Source: Halobacillus dabanensis
GTDB lineage: Bacteria > Bacillota > Bacilli > Bacillales > Halobacillaceae
Reading direction: 5' to 3'
Assembly (NCBI RefSeq): GCF_900114165.1
Contig: NZ_FOSB01000006.1
Location: forward strand, 62,001 to 126,000
Length of the DNA stretch: 64,000 nt
Below are positions 25,967 through 34,009 of the stretch, in pieces. The notes below the pieces were generated by a model, which was not told where the DNA came from, searched no databases, and saw only the letters and a program-made list of their open reading frames with translations. The position numbers were made by a program, and so were the translations under genes. Positions within the stretch are counted from its first letter, which is position 1. Each line of letters opens with the position of its first letter.

Positions 25967-26002
25967 AAAAAATCCGATCCTTTAATCAGGATCGGATTTT
26001 TT
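25967..26002. terminator. Bidirectional terminator between ypjC and the peptidase gene
   Basis: AAAAAATCCGATCC (25967-25980) is fully complementary to GGATCGGATTTTTT (25989-26002) around an eight-base loop. Confidence 0.88.
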
Positions 26003-26004
26003 GA

Positions 26005-26682
26005 TTATTCTTCGTTCATACCCATAAACATAAACACGAAACGTAACAATTCAGCAAGAGCGACTAGCGCACCAGCCACATAAGTCATCGCTGCAGCATT
26101 GAGTACTTTTTTCGTTTTTCTTTCTTCATCATTTCTGATGACTCCAGTTGAAACTAATTGAGACATGGCCCGGTTAGAAGCATCGAATTCCACCGGAAGT
26201 GTGATCAACTGGAACAGCACGGCTGCTGCGAAAAATATGATACCAACAAATGCAAGTTGCGCCATTCCTAATAAAAACCCACCAATAATCAAAAAGATGG
26301 AAATGTTAGAACCAAAACTGGCTACAGGTACCATGGCACTTCTAAATCGCAGGAAGGCGTAGTCTTGAGCATCCTGAATCGCGTGTCCCACTTCGTGTGC
26401 CGCAACCGCTGCACCAGCAGTAGAACGTCCATGGAAAATGTCTGTAGAGAGTCGTATTACTTTAGAGCGTGGGTCATAATGGTCTGTTAAATGACCACGA
26501 ACTTCTTCGACGGAAACATCATAAAGACCGTTATCATCCAATATTTTACGAGCTACTTCTGCACCTGACATGGATGATGAAGTAGGTACTTGCGAATACT
26601 TCTTGTATGTCTTTTTCACTTTAGATTGCGCCCATATTGGTATGATCATGATTAGGGCGAAATAAATAATAAAGCTCATCAT
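26005..26682 (-). CDS. Neutral zinc metallopeptidase, YugP family
   Basis: 225-residue membrane-embedded predicted peptidase. An N-terminal TM segment (FIIYFALIMIIPIWAQ) precedes a zinc motif HEVGHAIQDAQDY (HExxH) near the middle. Two or three hydrophobic helices follow (ISIFLIIGGFLLG, LAFVGIIFFAAAVLF, TYVAGALVALAELLRFVFMFM). The acidic segment DHYDPRSKVIRLS just before the zinc motif is typical of the family (PF04298). Substrate unknown. The start at 26682 has CGGAGG nine bases upstream; six codons of upstream extension are rejected. B. subtilis yugP lies elsewhere, so this location is not canonical. Confidence 0.88.
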   Translation of the reverse strand: MMSFIIYFALIMIIPIWAQSKVKKTYKKYSQVPTSSSMSGAEVARKILDDNGLYDVSVEEVRGHLTDHYDPRSKVIRLSTDIFHGRSTAGAAVAAHEVGHAIQDAQDYAFLRFRSAMVPVASFGSNISIFLIIGGFLLGMAQLAFVGIIFFAAAVLFQLITLPVEFDASNRAMSQLVSTGVIRNDEERKTKKVLNAAAMTYVAGALVALAELLRFVFMFMGMNEE

Positions 26683-26749
26683 CTTTGGATTCCTCCGCAT
26701 TTAGCATTTAATGTGTATAGGTCAATTTTAGTCAAAAACTTTAGAAAAA

Positions 26750-27457
26750 TCAACTAGAACCACTCTTCAACTTGTGTCTATTTTTCGAACGACCTTGATA
26801 CATTCTGGCCCCTACATAACTTAGTGTTAAAGTAATAGAGCCTCCAACAATTAGTGCCATCCAAAACACGGCTTCAGATTCATCTGATTTTAAAGGTTCC
26901 ACTAGATTATTCAAACTGTTAATGACTGCTGTCCTTGAATTTTGAGAGTTTGCAATAGACCAATCACTTAGTGCTTCATCAACTAAAATGATATCTTCTT
27001 TTATAGTATAACTGTTTATAACAGGCTTAACCAACTTCCACTGGTTGATTATCTCACTAGAGGTGGAAGGCTCCTGTTCAACTTGACGAACCAGTTGATG
27101 TACCCTTTCCACTATGATTGCATTGGAATTATCGGAAGAAGTCACTTGTAGAAAAAAGAAAATCGTTTCTACATTAAAGCGCATATCGTGCTTCTTGTCA
27201 TTCAGGTCCTCCGTTAAGGAACTCCATAAATTATATTCATCGGGAGTTAGCGTTTGAGCATATTTTTCCATTTTAGGATATGTGTTTTTCCACATGCGTT
27301 CTGCGAGCTCGTCCTTCCCATCCGATACTAAATGTCTATATTGGGCTATAAAGGATTCCCATGGATCGGGAGCTTTAGCCGCCCAGCCTTCAGTATTGTT
27401 TATTAATGTCAGTGTGAGGATAAGGGAGCTTAAGATTAAGATAATTGCCCGTCCCAC
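26750..27457 (-). CDS. ypjB: Sporulation protein YpjB
   Basis: 235 residues: an N-terminal signal peptide or anchor (AIILILSSLILTLTLI), a helical extracytoplasmic region with PDPWESFIAQYRHLVSDGKDE near the start, and a C-terminal TM segment (VFWMALIVGGSITLTLSYVGARMY) followed by a basic tail. This matches the YpjB family found beside ypjA in spore formers; the molecular role is unknown. The start is GTG, with GAGGGGAG upstream. Order ypjB-ypjA-qcrC as in B. subtilis. Confidence 0.85.
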   Translation of the reverse strand: MGRAIILILSSLILTLTLINNTEGWAAKAPDPWESFIAQYRHLVSDGKDELAERMWKNTYPKMEKYAQTLTPDEYNLWSSLTEDLNDKKHDMRFNVETIFFFLQVTSSDNSNAIIVERVHQLVRQVEQEPSTSSEIINQWKLVKPVINSYTIKEDIILVDEALSDWSIANSQNSRTAVINSLNNLVEPLKSDESEAVFWMALIVGGSITLTLSYVGARMYQGRSKNRHKLKSGSS

Positions 27458-27515
27458 CGTATTTTCTCCCCTCTCATTCGAGTCTTACATTCATTCTATG
27501 AGAGGTTCATAATAT

Positions 27516-28100
27516 TTAGACCGATGGACGTTGAAAGCGCATAACATAGTAAGCAACACCAATACACCCTATACTTAACCAGAAGGTAAAGTATCCGATC
27601 GCTTCTAAATGGTCCATAATAGCAGGGTATACAGGCATTTGATTGAAAACATAGTCGATGACATCATTATGTAATGTCCAAACACCTGCAACCATAACAT
27701 GCTTTAAGCGAATACGATAAAAAGGTGCATAAAGTAATCCTTGCACAGCCATAGCCCCATGCGAGATGACCAGCATATACCCAGTCCATGGTAAAGAGCC
27801 ATATTCCAGCAAAGTAAGAGCATTCATCACTACTGCCCATATACCATATTTCAATAATGTAATAATAGCTAGCGCTTCAATGTAGGGAACATTTTTACCA
27901 AACAGATAAAATCCAAGAAATATAGTAAAAAAAAGACTAGCAGTAGGGCTATCAGGAACAAAAATGAGAAAAATGGGGTCCGTTATGGATAATTGTGGTT
28001 CATACCAAATGTAACCGTAAATCGTTCCAAGCAAGTTTATGAGAAATAAAAGTATCAAAAATGTCCTATTGAGCAATATGTAAGCTAAAAAGTTTCTCAT
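27516..28100 (-). CDS. ypjA: YpjA family membrane protein (DUF1405)
   Basis: 194-residue integral membrane protein with about six TM helices (FLILLFLINLLGTIYGYIW, FTIFLGFYLFG, YIEALAIITLLKYGIWAVVM, GYMLVISHGAMAVQGLLYA, YFTFWLSIGCIGVAYYVM). The DUF1405 features DPIFLIFVPDSPTASLFF and the HNDVIDY segment are present. No catalytic motif is obvious and the function is unknown. The start at 28100 has AGGAGGG about 12 bases upstream. It follows the qcrC terminator. Confidence 0.87.
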   Translation of the reverse strand: MRNFLAYILLNRTFLILLFLINLLGTIYGYIWYEPQLSITDPIFLIFVPDSPTASLFFTIFLGFYLFGKNVPYIEALAIITLLKYGIWAVVMNALTLLEYGSLPWTGYMLVISHGAMAVQGLLYAPFYRIRLKHVMVAGVWTLHNDVIDYVFNQMPVYPAIMDHLEAIGYFTFWLSIGCIGVAYYVMRFQRPSV

Positions 28101-28127
28101 GATCTCAAAGACCCTCCTCTATAAATC

Positions 28128-28154
28128 AAGCCGCGCTTATGGAAAGCGCGGCTT
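28128..28154 (-). terminator. Terminator of the qcrABC operon
   Basis: AAGCCGCGCTT (28128-28138) is perfectly complementary to AAGCGCGGCTT (28144-28154) with a five-base loop. The T tract behind it is short, so some read-through into ypjA is possible. Confidence 0.75.
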
Positions 28155-28175
28155 AACAGTTAATATCTTATCTAA

Positions 28176-29102
28176 TTATTCATCGGAGCTTTCTTCAGAT
28201 CCCTCTTCGGAGTTCTCTCCCTCTGACGATTCATCAGCTGTACCTTCTTCGGAAGATCCTTCCTCAGATCCACCTTCTTCAGAAGATCCCTCTCCTGATT
28301 CTCCTTCAGAACCTTCTCCGCCGCCAGCGTCACCGCCACCAGCATTGACAACGAATTCAGCTAATTGCTGAAGTTCCTCATCAGAACCACCAAAGATCCC
28401 TGATGGCATCTCACCGATTCCATTGACTGCAATATCTTTTACTTGATCGACAGTAAGTTCTGCATCAATCAAAGAAGGATAATTCCCTTGCCCTTGTAAA
28501 GCATCACCGTGACAGCTCAAACAGTTCGCTTCATAAACGGCATAACCAGGGTCTTCCTTGTTAATTGTAGATTCAACAGCCTCTACGTTAACCCCATACT
28601 TTTCAGCACGCATTTCATAATCAGCGTGAGAAACAGATTCATAAGTCAACCAGAACGTTGCAATAAATCCTAATAGCATCAACCCTACTGCAATTGGACG
28701 TTTATGCGGGCGACGTTCAGGGCCACGATCCAGGAACGGAGCTAGCAATAATGCACCGAAAGCAAGTCCAGGCATGACGATAGCACCGAGTACAATATAA
28801 TCTCCACCTGCGAATTGGTACTTCAAGAATTGGTACAAGAATAGGAAATACCAGTCAGGTAGTGGAATATAGCTTGCGTTGTTTGGATCTGCTTGTTGCT
28901 CGAGTGGTGATGGGTGAGCAGCAGTCAGAATTAAGAATCCGATCAGGAATACAGCTCCTACTAGCCATTCCTTCAATAGGAAGTTCGGCCAGAACGCTTC
29001 CGTACGACCTGGATATTCTGAGTAGTCTTTTGGTAAATTGGCTTTTTGTTCTGCCGTGATTCGTGAATCACCGACGAACTTCATCCCTTTTCCCCTATGC
29101 AC
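28176..29102 (-). CDS. qcrC: Menaquinol-cytochrome c reductase cytochrome b/c subunit with acidic tail
   Basis: 308 residues. The N-terminal part is the subunit IV-like half of cytochrome b with three TM helices (about 45-62, 103-122, 137-155) and the PLPDWYFLFLYQ motif. The C-terminal part is a cytochrome c domain with Cys194-x2-Cys197-His198 and the axial-ligand candidate Met232 (EMPSGIF). B. subtilis QcrC ends where this domain ends, at about 255 residues. Here 54 residues follow, of which 21 are Asp or Glu, none basic, the rest Gly, Ser and small residues. The tail lies outside the membrane. The start is GTG after AGGAGGG, giving the conserved N-terminus MHRGKGMKFVGDSRI. Confidence 0.96.
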   Translation of the reverse strand: MHRGKGMKFVGDSRITAEQKANLPKDYSEYPGRTEAFWPNFLLKEWLVGAVFLIGFLILTAAHPSPLEQQADPNNASYIPLPDWYFLFLYQFLKYQFAGGDYIVLGAIVMPGLAFGALLLAPFLDRGPERRPHKRPIAVGLMLLGFIATFWLTYESVSHADYEMRAEKYGVNVEAVESTINKEDPGYAVYEANCLSCHGDALQGQGNYPSLIDAELTVDQVKDIAVNGIGEMPSGIFGGSDEELQQLAEFVVNAGGGDAGGGEGSEGESGEGSSEEGGSEEGSSEEGTADESSEGENSEEGSEESSDE

Positions 29103-29130
29103 AGCTTTCCCTCCTTTTTTACATTACATC

Positions 29131-29805
29131 TTATAGTGGACCGGTAATACCTTGCTTACGGATTAATACGAAGTGGAACGCCATCAATCCGAACAATGCA
29201 GCCGGCAAGAAGAATACGTGAATTGCAAAGAAACGTGTAAGCGTTTGTGCACCGACGATCGATGGATCGCCTGCAAGTAATGTTCGAATTTGGTCACCGA
29301 TAAATGGTGTAGCAGCTGCAATTTCAAGACCTACTTGAGTTGCAAAATATGCTTTGTTATCCCATGGTAGCAGGTACCCAGTAAAACCTAAGCCTAACAT
29401 AACGAAGAACAATAGGACCCCAATGACCCAGTTCAACTCACGAGGCTTCTTATAAGCTCCCTGGAAGAATACCCGTAACGTATGTAAGAATAACATGACG
29501 ATGACGAGACTAGCGCCCCAGTGGTGCATACCACGTACAATCTGTCCATAAGCAACCTCTCGTTGCAGGTAATAGACAGACTTCCAAGCGTTCTCAATAT
29601 CAGGTACGTAATACATCGTCAAAAACATACCAGATAAAATTTGAATAACAGTAATGAAGAATGTCAATCCTCCAAAACAATAGACAAATGCTGAAAAATG
29701 GTGTGCCGGGTTTACGTGCTCTGGAACTTCGTGATCTGCAATATCACGCCATAATGGGGTGATATCTACACGCTCGTCCACCCAGTCATAAATTTTCTGA
29801 AGCAT
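29131..29805 (-). CDS. qcrB: Menaquinol-cytochrome c reductase cytochrome b6 subunit
   Basis: 224-residue four-helix cytochrome b6. It carries the heme-ligand histidines in RGMHHWGASLVIVMLFLHTLRVFF and in the fourth helix FFAIHVFFLPAALFGLMAFHFVLI. The quinol-site motif GFTGYLLPWDNKAYFAT is intact. It works with QcrA and QcrC to pass electrons from menaquinol to cytochrome c. The start codon follows the qcrA stop by three bases. Confidence 0.97.
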   Translation of the reverse strand: MLQKIYDWVDERVDITPLWRDIADHEVPEHVNPAHHFSAFVYCFGGLTFFITVIQILSGMFLTMYYVPDIENAWKSVYYLQREVAYGQIVRGMHHWGASLVIVMLFLHTLRVFFQGAYKKPRELNWVIGVLLFFVMLGLGFTGYLLPWDNKAYFATQVGLEIAAATPFIGDQIRTLLAGDPSIVGAQTLTRFFAIHVFFLPAALFGLMAFHFVLIRKQGITGPL

Positions 29806-29808
29806 GTA

Positions 29809-30318
29809 TTATACCCCCCCTCCTGTGTCTTTAGCTTCACCTAAATAAAGCATGCCTTCTTCGACTTTGAATTCAAAATGTGGCAATGGTGCCGTAGGCG
29901 GTGTTCCTGGAATATTCTCACCGTTCTTCTTATAACGGCCCCCGTGACAAGGACAGAAAAACTCGTTCGGGTATTCCTCATTAGAAGCCCAGTCTACCGT
30001 ACATCCAAGGTGCGTACAAATAGGTGATAGTGCTACAATTTCATCATTCTCATTTCTGTACACCCAAGCCGTCTTTTGAACTTCCGATTCATACCAGGCA
30101 TCGACTTGGTCAATCGTCCATTCGAAACGCTGCGGTTCATTCGTGATTTCATCGACAGAAGCTACGGAGACGAAATCTCCACTTTCTTTCTTCGTCAATA
30201 CAGGATCGATTGCAAAACGAACCATCGGTGCAAGCATTCCTGCTGCCATGAAACCGCCTACACCAGTCAGTGTGTAGTTCAAAAATTGACGACGGGATAC
30301 TCGTTTTTTATCGCTCAT
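29809..30318 (-). CDS. qcrA: Menaquinol-cytochrome c reductase Rieske iron-sulfur subunit
   Basis: 169 residues. A twin-arginine N-terminus (RVSRRQFLNYTLTGVGG) and one hydrophobic helix suggest Tat-dependent export with a retained anchor. The [2Fe-2S] ligands are CTHLGC and CPCHGG. The ATG at 30318 has GAGGGGGG just upstream; 17 further in-frame codons are rejected because they overlap the leader hairpin. First gene of qcrABC. Confidence 0.97.
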   Translation of the reverse strand: MSDKKRVSRRQFLNYTLTGVGGFMAAGMLAPMVRFAIDPVLTKKESGDFVSVASVDEITNEPQRFEWTIDQVDAWYESEVQKTAWVYRNENDEIVALSPICTHLGCTVDWASNEEYPNEFFCPCHGGRYKKNGENIPGTPPTAPLPHFEFKVEEGMLYLGEAKDTGGGV

Positions 30319-30340
30319 TCTTTTCCCCCCTCTATGCTGT

Positions 30341-30359
30341 AATCCATGCGACATGGATT
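30341..30359 (-). promoter_or_regulatory. Stem-loop in the qcrA leader
   Basis: AATCCATG (30341-30348) pairs perfectly with CATGGATT (30352-30359) around a three-base loop. It lies between the qcr promoter and the qcrA Shine-Dalgarno, so it is in the 5' untranslated leader. It lacks a T tract and is not a terminator. It may protect the mRNA end or bind a regulator. Confidence 0.5.
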
Positions 30360-30388
30360 GATTACACACAGTTTACTAGGACATTACC

Positions 30389-30417
30389 ATGATAGCGCAA
30401 TCTCAAGGCGCGGTCAA
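30389..30417 (-). promoter_or_regulatory. Promoter of qcrABC
   Basis: Minus-strand TTGACC (30412-30417), 17 bases, TATCAT (30389-30394), about 70 bases upstream of the qcrA start codon. Confidence 0.6.
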
Positions 30418-30451
30418 TAAATTATCAAACCTTGTCGGAACTTTTAACCAT

Positions 30452-30907
30452 TTACCAATAGGCCTGGATTAATTCACTGATTTGATGGGCTTGTTCACGC
30501 ACAAAAGATTGGGTTTCCGTTGATTGTATGTCCCCTGATCCCATCCCCGGCACCCATAAAAGATGGCCAGCCAAATCATGTTCGAATTTTTTCCATTTAC
30601 TATCAAACGTGAAAAGAAACACATGTTCAAAAGGTTGCTGTTTGAATTTCTCCACCCACGTATTCACTCTGGTTGTTTCCTCTTGATTGGTTTCACTAAT
30701 ATAGTAATATTCGGGAGCAAGGAAGATCCGTCCCGTATATTGTTTTTCAATTAGGTTAGTGAACACTTGATTCAATTCCCTTTGAAAGGCTTGCTTGACC
30801 ATATGTTGGTCCGAAGATGGGTCAAATGGAATTAACGGAATTAAAACTGTGTCAATGTATTGTTTTTCTGGTAGATATTGAGTAGTATCTGCTTTTGTCC
30901 ATCGCAT
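30452..30907 (-). CDS. ypiF: YpiF family protein (DUF2487)
   Basis: 151-residue soluble protein. The N-terminal region TQYLPEKQYIDTVLIPLIPF and the segment IEKQYTGRIFLAPEYYYI identify the DUF2487/YpiF family, always found next to qcrA in bacilli. No catalytic motif or membrane helix is visible. The role in cytochrome bc complex biogenesis or regulation is only suggested by the neighbourhood. A weak AAAGGA site lies upstream. Confidence 0.85.
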   Translation of the reverse strand: MRWTKADTTQYLPEKQYIDTVLIPLIPFDPSSDQHMVKQAFQRELNQVFTNLIEKQYTGRIFLAPEYYYISETNQEETTRVNTWVEKFKQQPFEHVFLFTFDSKWKKFEHDLAGHLLWVPGMGSGDIQSTETQSFVREQAHQISELIQAYW

Positions 30908-30970
30908 AATTCATATCATTCCTTTTTTATGTAATCATTTTCTCCATTTTACTACATCACAACAAAAATA

Positions 30971-31005
30971 AAAGCCGGAGAATGCTCCAAGAGCTTCCCG
31001 GCTTT
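30971..31005 (-). terminator. Terminator at the end of the aro-ypiA-ypiB transcript
   Basis: AAAGCCGG (30971-30978) pairs with CCGGCTTT (30998-31005), with an inner GAGC/GCTC pairing. On the minus strand it is followed by a T-rich stretch. It lies about 200 bases after the ypiB stop codon. Confidence 0.7.
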
Positions 31006-31051
31006 GAATATTCAACTATTGAATCCCACTATCATATGAAAGCTCCCTTAT

Positions 31052-31171
31052 CTAAAAGGCTGGATGACGAATTTTTTTGTGAGGGGATAGGGGCGTCGGG
31101 GAAGGAGAGCCGTTTTTTCCACCCACCATCCCTTTCTGAAAATGAAAATGTCTTTGAAACTGAGTCATCAT
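31052..31171 (-). CDS. Candidate 39-codon ORF between ypiB and the terminator
   Basis: The roughly 200-base space between the ypiB stop codon and the operon terminator contains an open frame starting with two ATG codons. It encodes a basic peptide with GKNGSPSPTPLSPHKK in the middle. Only a weak AAGG lies upstream of the start. No family is recognised and it may be chance. The rest of the 30908-31202 gap holds nothing else I can support. Confidence 0.2.
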   Translation of the reverse strand: MMTQFQRHFHFQKGMVGGKNGSPSPTPLSPHKKIRHPAF

Positions 31172-31202
31172 CAATCTTGCCTTATAACAGAATGGTTATT
31201 TT

Positions 31203-31769
31203 TCAACTTAGTAAAAACGTGTTCAAATCGTCTTTGACCTTTTCAAGTTTCGAACAAAGGGTCTTAAACACCTCTCGTTCCCCATTAATAAGTGCCTCAT
31301 CGATACGTTCTTCGATACGCTTTTGTCTATGTTGCAGCAAACTGACAGACAACAGCCTCTCCGCCTCATTTTTATCACGATCATTCAAATAATAATCTTT
31401 AGGCAGATATGGGTTTTCCTCTAGAACCAATGCATACTTGGAACACTGCTGAGCATTGTCAAAATTCATTTGAATGTAAATCGGCTCTCCTTGATTCATT
31501 CTCAAATCGTGAAATGATTTTTCAGCATCATTCGTCATTACTTGGCCTTTGTAAAAACGGAAAGGTGGGTCTGAAACACCCTGTGCGCTTATTTCCATAC
31601 CACGCGGACAAAACTTCACTTCCTGGACGAAATGGACACTGGACAAGAGAGATTCATGGTTCATCAAATAATTAAGAATCCAGACACTTTCTCTTTTTTT
31701 CAATTGAAATTGATTCAAAAACCAGCGGACAAAGTCTTTTTTCTCATCCACAGAGATTGGTGTTTGCAT
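31203..31769 (-). CDS. ypiB: YpiB, UPF0302/IDEAL-domain protein
   Basis: 188-residue soluble protein of the YpiB/UPF0302 family. The N-terminal domain begins VDEKKDFVRWFLNQFQLKKRES. The C-terminal helix RIDEALINGEREVFKTLCSKL is an IDEAL domain, a short module shared with several Bacillus adaptor-like proteins. Function unproven. AGGAGG lies nine bases before the ATG. It follows ypiA by 30 bases and is the last clear gene of the aro-ypi transcript. Confidence 0.88.
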   Translation of the reverse strand: MQTPISVDEKKDFVRWFLNQFQLKKRESVWILNYLMNHESLLSSVHFVQEVKFCPRGMEISAQGVSDPPFRFYKGQVMTNDAEKSFHDLRMNQGEPIYIQMNFDNAQQCSKYALVLEENPYLPKDYYLNDRDKNEAERLLSVSLLQHRQKRIEERIDEALINGEREVFKTLCSKLEKVKDDLNTFLLS

Positions 31770-31799
31770 AGGCGCCCCTCCTGCGCTTAATTAATCAGC

Positions 31800-33053
31800 T
31801 CATTGTTCTCTCAGTCGCTCAACGAATTCTTCTATTTCCGTATCTGTCGGATCGATAGCTAAATACTCTTCGAACACTTGACGTGCTTCAGACATTCTAC
31901 CTTCTTCCACGAGGAAATAGCCGTAAGTTTTCAGGAAATCTGTATCTTCCTTCAATGATGGATAGGCTTGTTTGTATTGTTCATAAGCGTCGCTGAACTT
32001 CTCTTCTTCTTCATAAGCTTGAGCAAGTTCCCATAAGTAATTCGGATCCTCTTCACCCAAGGAGATCAGTTCATTGATCAAGTCAATGATATTTTCGTGT
32101 AATTCGTCAGCTTTATAGTTTTCAATTAAGAAAAGGATAGCTTCTTTATAGCCTGGATCCAAAGCCACTGCTTCTCTCATGTATTGATAACCTTTGTCTT
32201 TTTCACCCTGCCGGTGAGATAGTGTTCCAGCTAAATGGTATAGTTCTTTATTAAATTCGTCCTTAGCTAGACCTTTTTTAGCCATTTCCAATGCTTCCTT
32301 TGGCATTCCTTCCGAATCGTAAGCTTGTGCTAAATGGGGATAAACAGACTGGAAATATGGATCTTTTTCAATCAATTCTTCCCACACGTGAATCGCTATA
32401 TCGTTACGGTTGGCCTGGAATGCTACAAAACCATAGCGGAACATGACATCCGGATTTTCCTCTTCCACTTTTTGGAAAAACTCAAGGGCTTGCTCGAATT
32501 CACCGTTAGCCGCATAAGCTTCAGCCAGGCGTGTCGCCACTTCGATATCCCCGATGACCGGTTGGTGATGCATCGCGTTTTCATAATAAGGGATACTCTT
32601 AGAATATTCCCCGTTTGAGAAGGCAAGCTCCCCTAAAGCAAAGTCGATAATCGCAGAATTCGGTTCTACATTCTTAGCAGTTAATAGTTTTTGCTCGGCT
32701 ACTTCAAATAAACCTTGTGCTTGATAAAGATCAGCCAGTTGAACAAGGGCTTGTAAATAATCCTCGTCTTCCGGACCGAATTGGTCAAGTAATTCAATCG
32801 CTTCATCATCTTCATCCAAATCGATGTGGATCTCTGCCATCATCACTTTCAATTCCTGTTCTTTCGGATAGCGTTGGATCAGTTCTTGAAGGACTAATTT
32901 CGCTTCCTCCAACATCCCCCATTGAATATAGAGCTCAGCTATCGTGAACCGTTCTTCTTCATCAGCTTCTGGTAGGTATTGTGTTAAAGTTTTTATTGCG
33001 TCTTCCGTCTTATGTGCTTCCATTTGACGGATAGCTTTTTGAATTTCCTCCAT
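31800..33053 (-). CDS. ypiA: YpiA, tetratricopeptide repeat protein
   Basis: 417-residue acidic cytosolic protein built of TPR-like helical pairs from residue 1 to 410. Repeats with the A-x-x-x-G/A and P-x-x-x pattern are visible (for example EEAKLVLQELIQRYPKEQE, LFEVAEQKLLTAKNVEPNS, FEQALEFFQKVEEENPD and SEARQVFEEYLAIDPTD). No catalytic domain is attached, which points to a scaffold or chaperone-like function. Matches B. subtilis YpiA in size and neighbourhood. Confidence 0.9.
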   Translation of the reverse strand: MEEIQKAIRQMEAHKTEDAIKTLTQYLPEADEEERFTIAELYIQWGMLEEAKLVLQELIQRYPKEQELKVMMAEIHIDLDEDDEAIELLDQFGPEDEDYLQALVQLADLYQAQGLFEVAEQKLLTAKNVEPNSAIIDFALGELAFSNGEYSKSIPYYENAMHHQPVIGDIEVATRLAEAYAANGEFEQALEFFQKVEEENPDVMFRYGFVAFQANRNDIAIHVWEELIEKDPYFQSVYPHLAQAYDSEGMPKEALEMAKKGLAKDEFNKELYHLAGTLSHRQGEKDKGYQYMREAVALDPGYKEAILFLIENYKADELHENIIDLINELISLGEEDPNYLWELAQAYEEEEKFSDAYEQYKQAYPSLKEDTDFLKTYGYFLVEEGRMSEARQVFEEYLAIDPTDTEIEEFVERLREQ

Positions 33054-33071
33054 GATGACATCCTTTCCAAA

Positions 33072-33944
33072 TTAGACAAAATGCTTGTGAATCTTAACTT
33101 TCATATGAGACCCTGACTCACGATCTATAATAATCTGATCGACTTGTTTTACTTGGCCATTCATAATCGTTACATTCGGAACAGCATTATGATATCTGAA
33201 ATCTTCCTGCTCATCAAACGTTGGGCCCTGTTTCAAGTAGTAAAGATTATAATCTGCTTGACTTCCAGGGAGTAAACTCCCCTTCTTAGGATAGATCCCA
33301 CTATCTTTCAGGTTTTGCAAAGATAACATGTCATCGTCCTGTACGTCTGTTAGCTTAATGATACCATATTGTTCGCAAAGTGATGACCACATTTCTGAAT
33401 AGTTATCCGACGTATTTTCTGTATCTTTGACGAACAATGTCAATGGCATCCTTTTATATCCCTGCGCCTGAGCCACCCATTCCCAACATACTTCTGACAA
33501 TTCCTCACCAGCCTGCACTTCTACACATAAAAAGGGGCTCCCTCTCCTGGCAAAAAAACGTACCAACTCAGGCCGTAGTCTTCTTGCCGGAACCACTGGA
33601 ATTACCATATAGTCTACAGGTAGTTCCTTTAAACTTGTTAAAAAGTGGTCATAATGTGCTCGGTAATGACGTAAGCTAGTCACTAGGTGTTGTATGAGCA
33701 ACAAGGTACACCCTCTTTTTATGTAGCCTTCTGCACTAAGTTTTGGGGAGTCAGAGGTAGCAATCGGTTCTTTTCGATCCACTAATACACGGCCAGGAGT
33801 AACGTAGAAATTTTCCAGCACCATATTCTTATAAGGTCCCTTACCAATTCGATCTCTGACAAACTTTTCCTGATATACGGTCCGTTCACTGAAACAAGGG
33901 CCTGTGTCTTGTTCTACATATCCTTGAAACCAATAAGCTCCCAT
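33072..33944 (-). CDS. Unrecognised 290-aa protein with amidohydrolase-like C-terminal motif
   Basis: Soluble, no signal peptide or TM helix. I do not recognise a named family. The segment KKGSLLPGSQADYNLY followed by NVTIMNGQ resembles the C-terminal beta-sandwich of amidohydrolases (kGsl-pG-dAD... n-v--V-v-G), and TPGRVLVDR near residue 49 sits where such enzymes have PGxIDxHxH. The HxH metal ligands are absent, so if related it would be a degenerate, probably non-catalytic homologue. An alpha/beta region with VDYMVIPVVPARRLRPELVRFF lies between. GGAGG stands nine bases before the ATG. It lies between aroA and ypiA, where B. subtilis has no such gene, and reads in the same direction, so it is likely co-transcribed with the aro cluster. 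Confidence 0.75.
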   Translation of the reverse strand: MGAYWFQGYVEQDTGPCFSERTVYQEKFVRDRIGKGPYKNMVLENFYVTPGRVLVDRKEPIATSDSPKLSAEGYIKRGCTLLLIQHLVTSLRHYRAHYDHFLTSLKELPVDYMVIPVVPARRLRPELVRFFARRGSPFLCVEVQAGEELSEVCWEWVAQAQGYKRMPLTLFVKDTENTSDNYSEMWSSLCEQYGIIKLTDVQDDDMLSLQNLKDSGIYPKKGSLLPGSQADYNLYYLKQGPTFDEQEDFRYHNAVPNVTIMNGQVKQVDQIIIDRESGSHMKVKIHKHFV

Positions 33945-34009
33945 ACGACAAAACCTCCAAGTAGGCTTTTTATATCGTATGAGAGCTTTACATAAACTAT
34001 GAAGTTAAT

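Noticed and set aside
30982-31392. 136-codon plus-strand frame antisense to ypiB
   Set aside because: No ribosome-binding site, Ser/Phe-rich composition typical of an antisense shadow, and it crosses the terminator.
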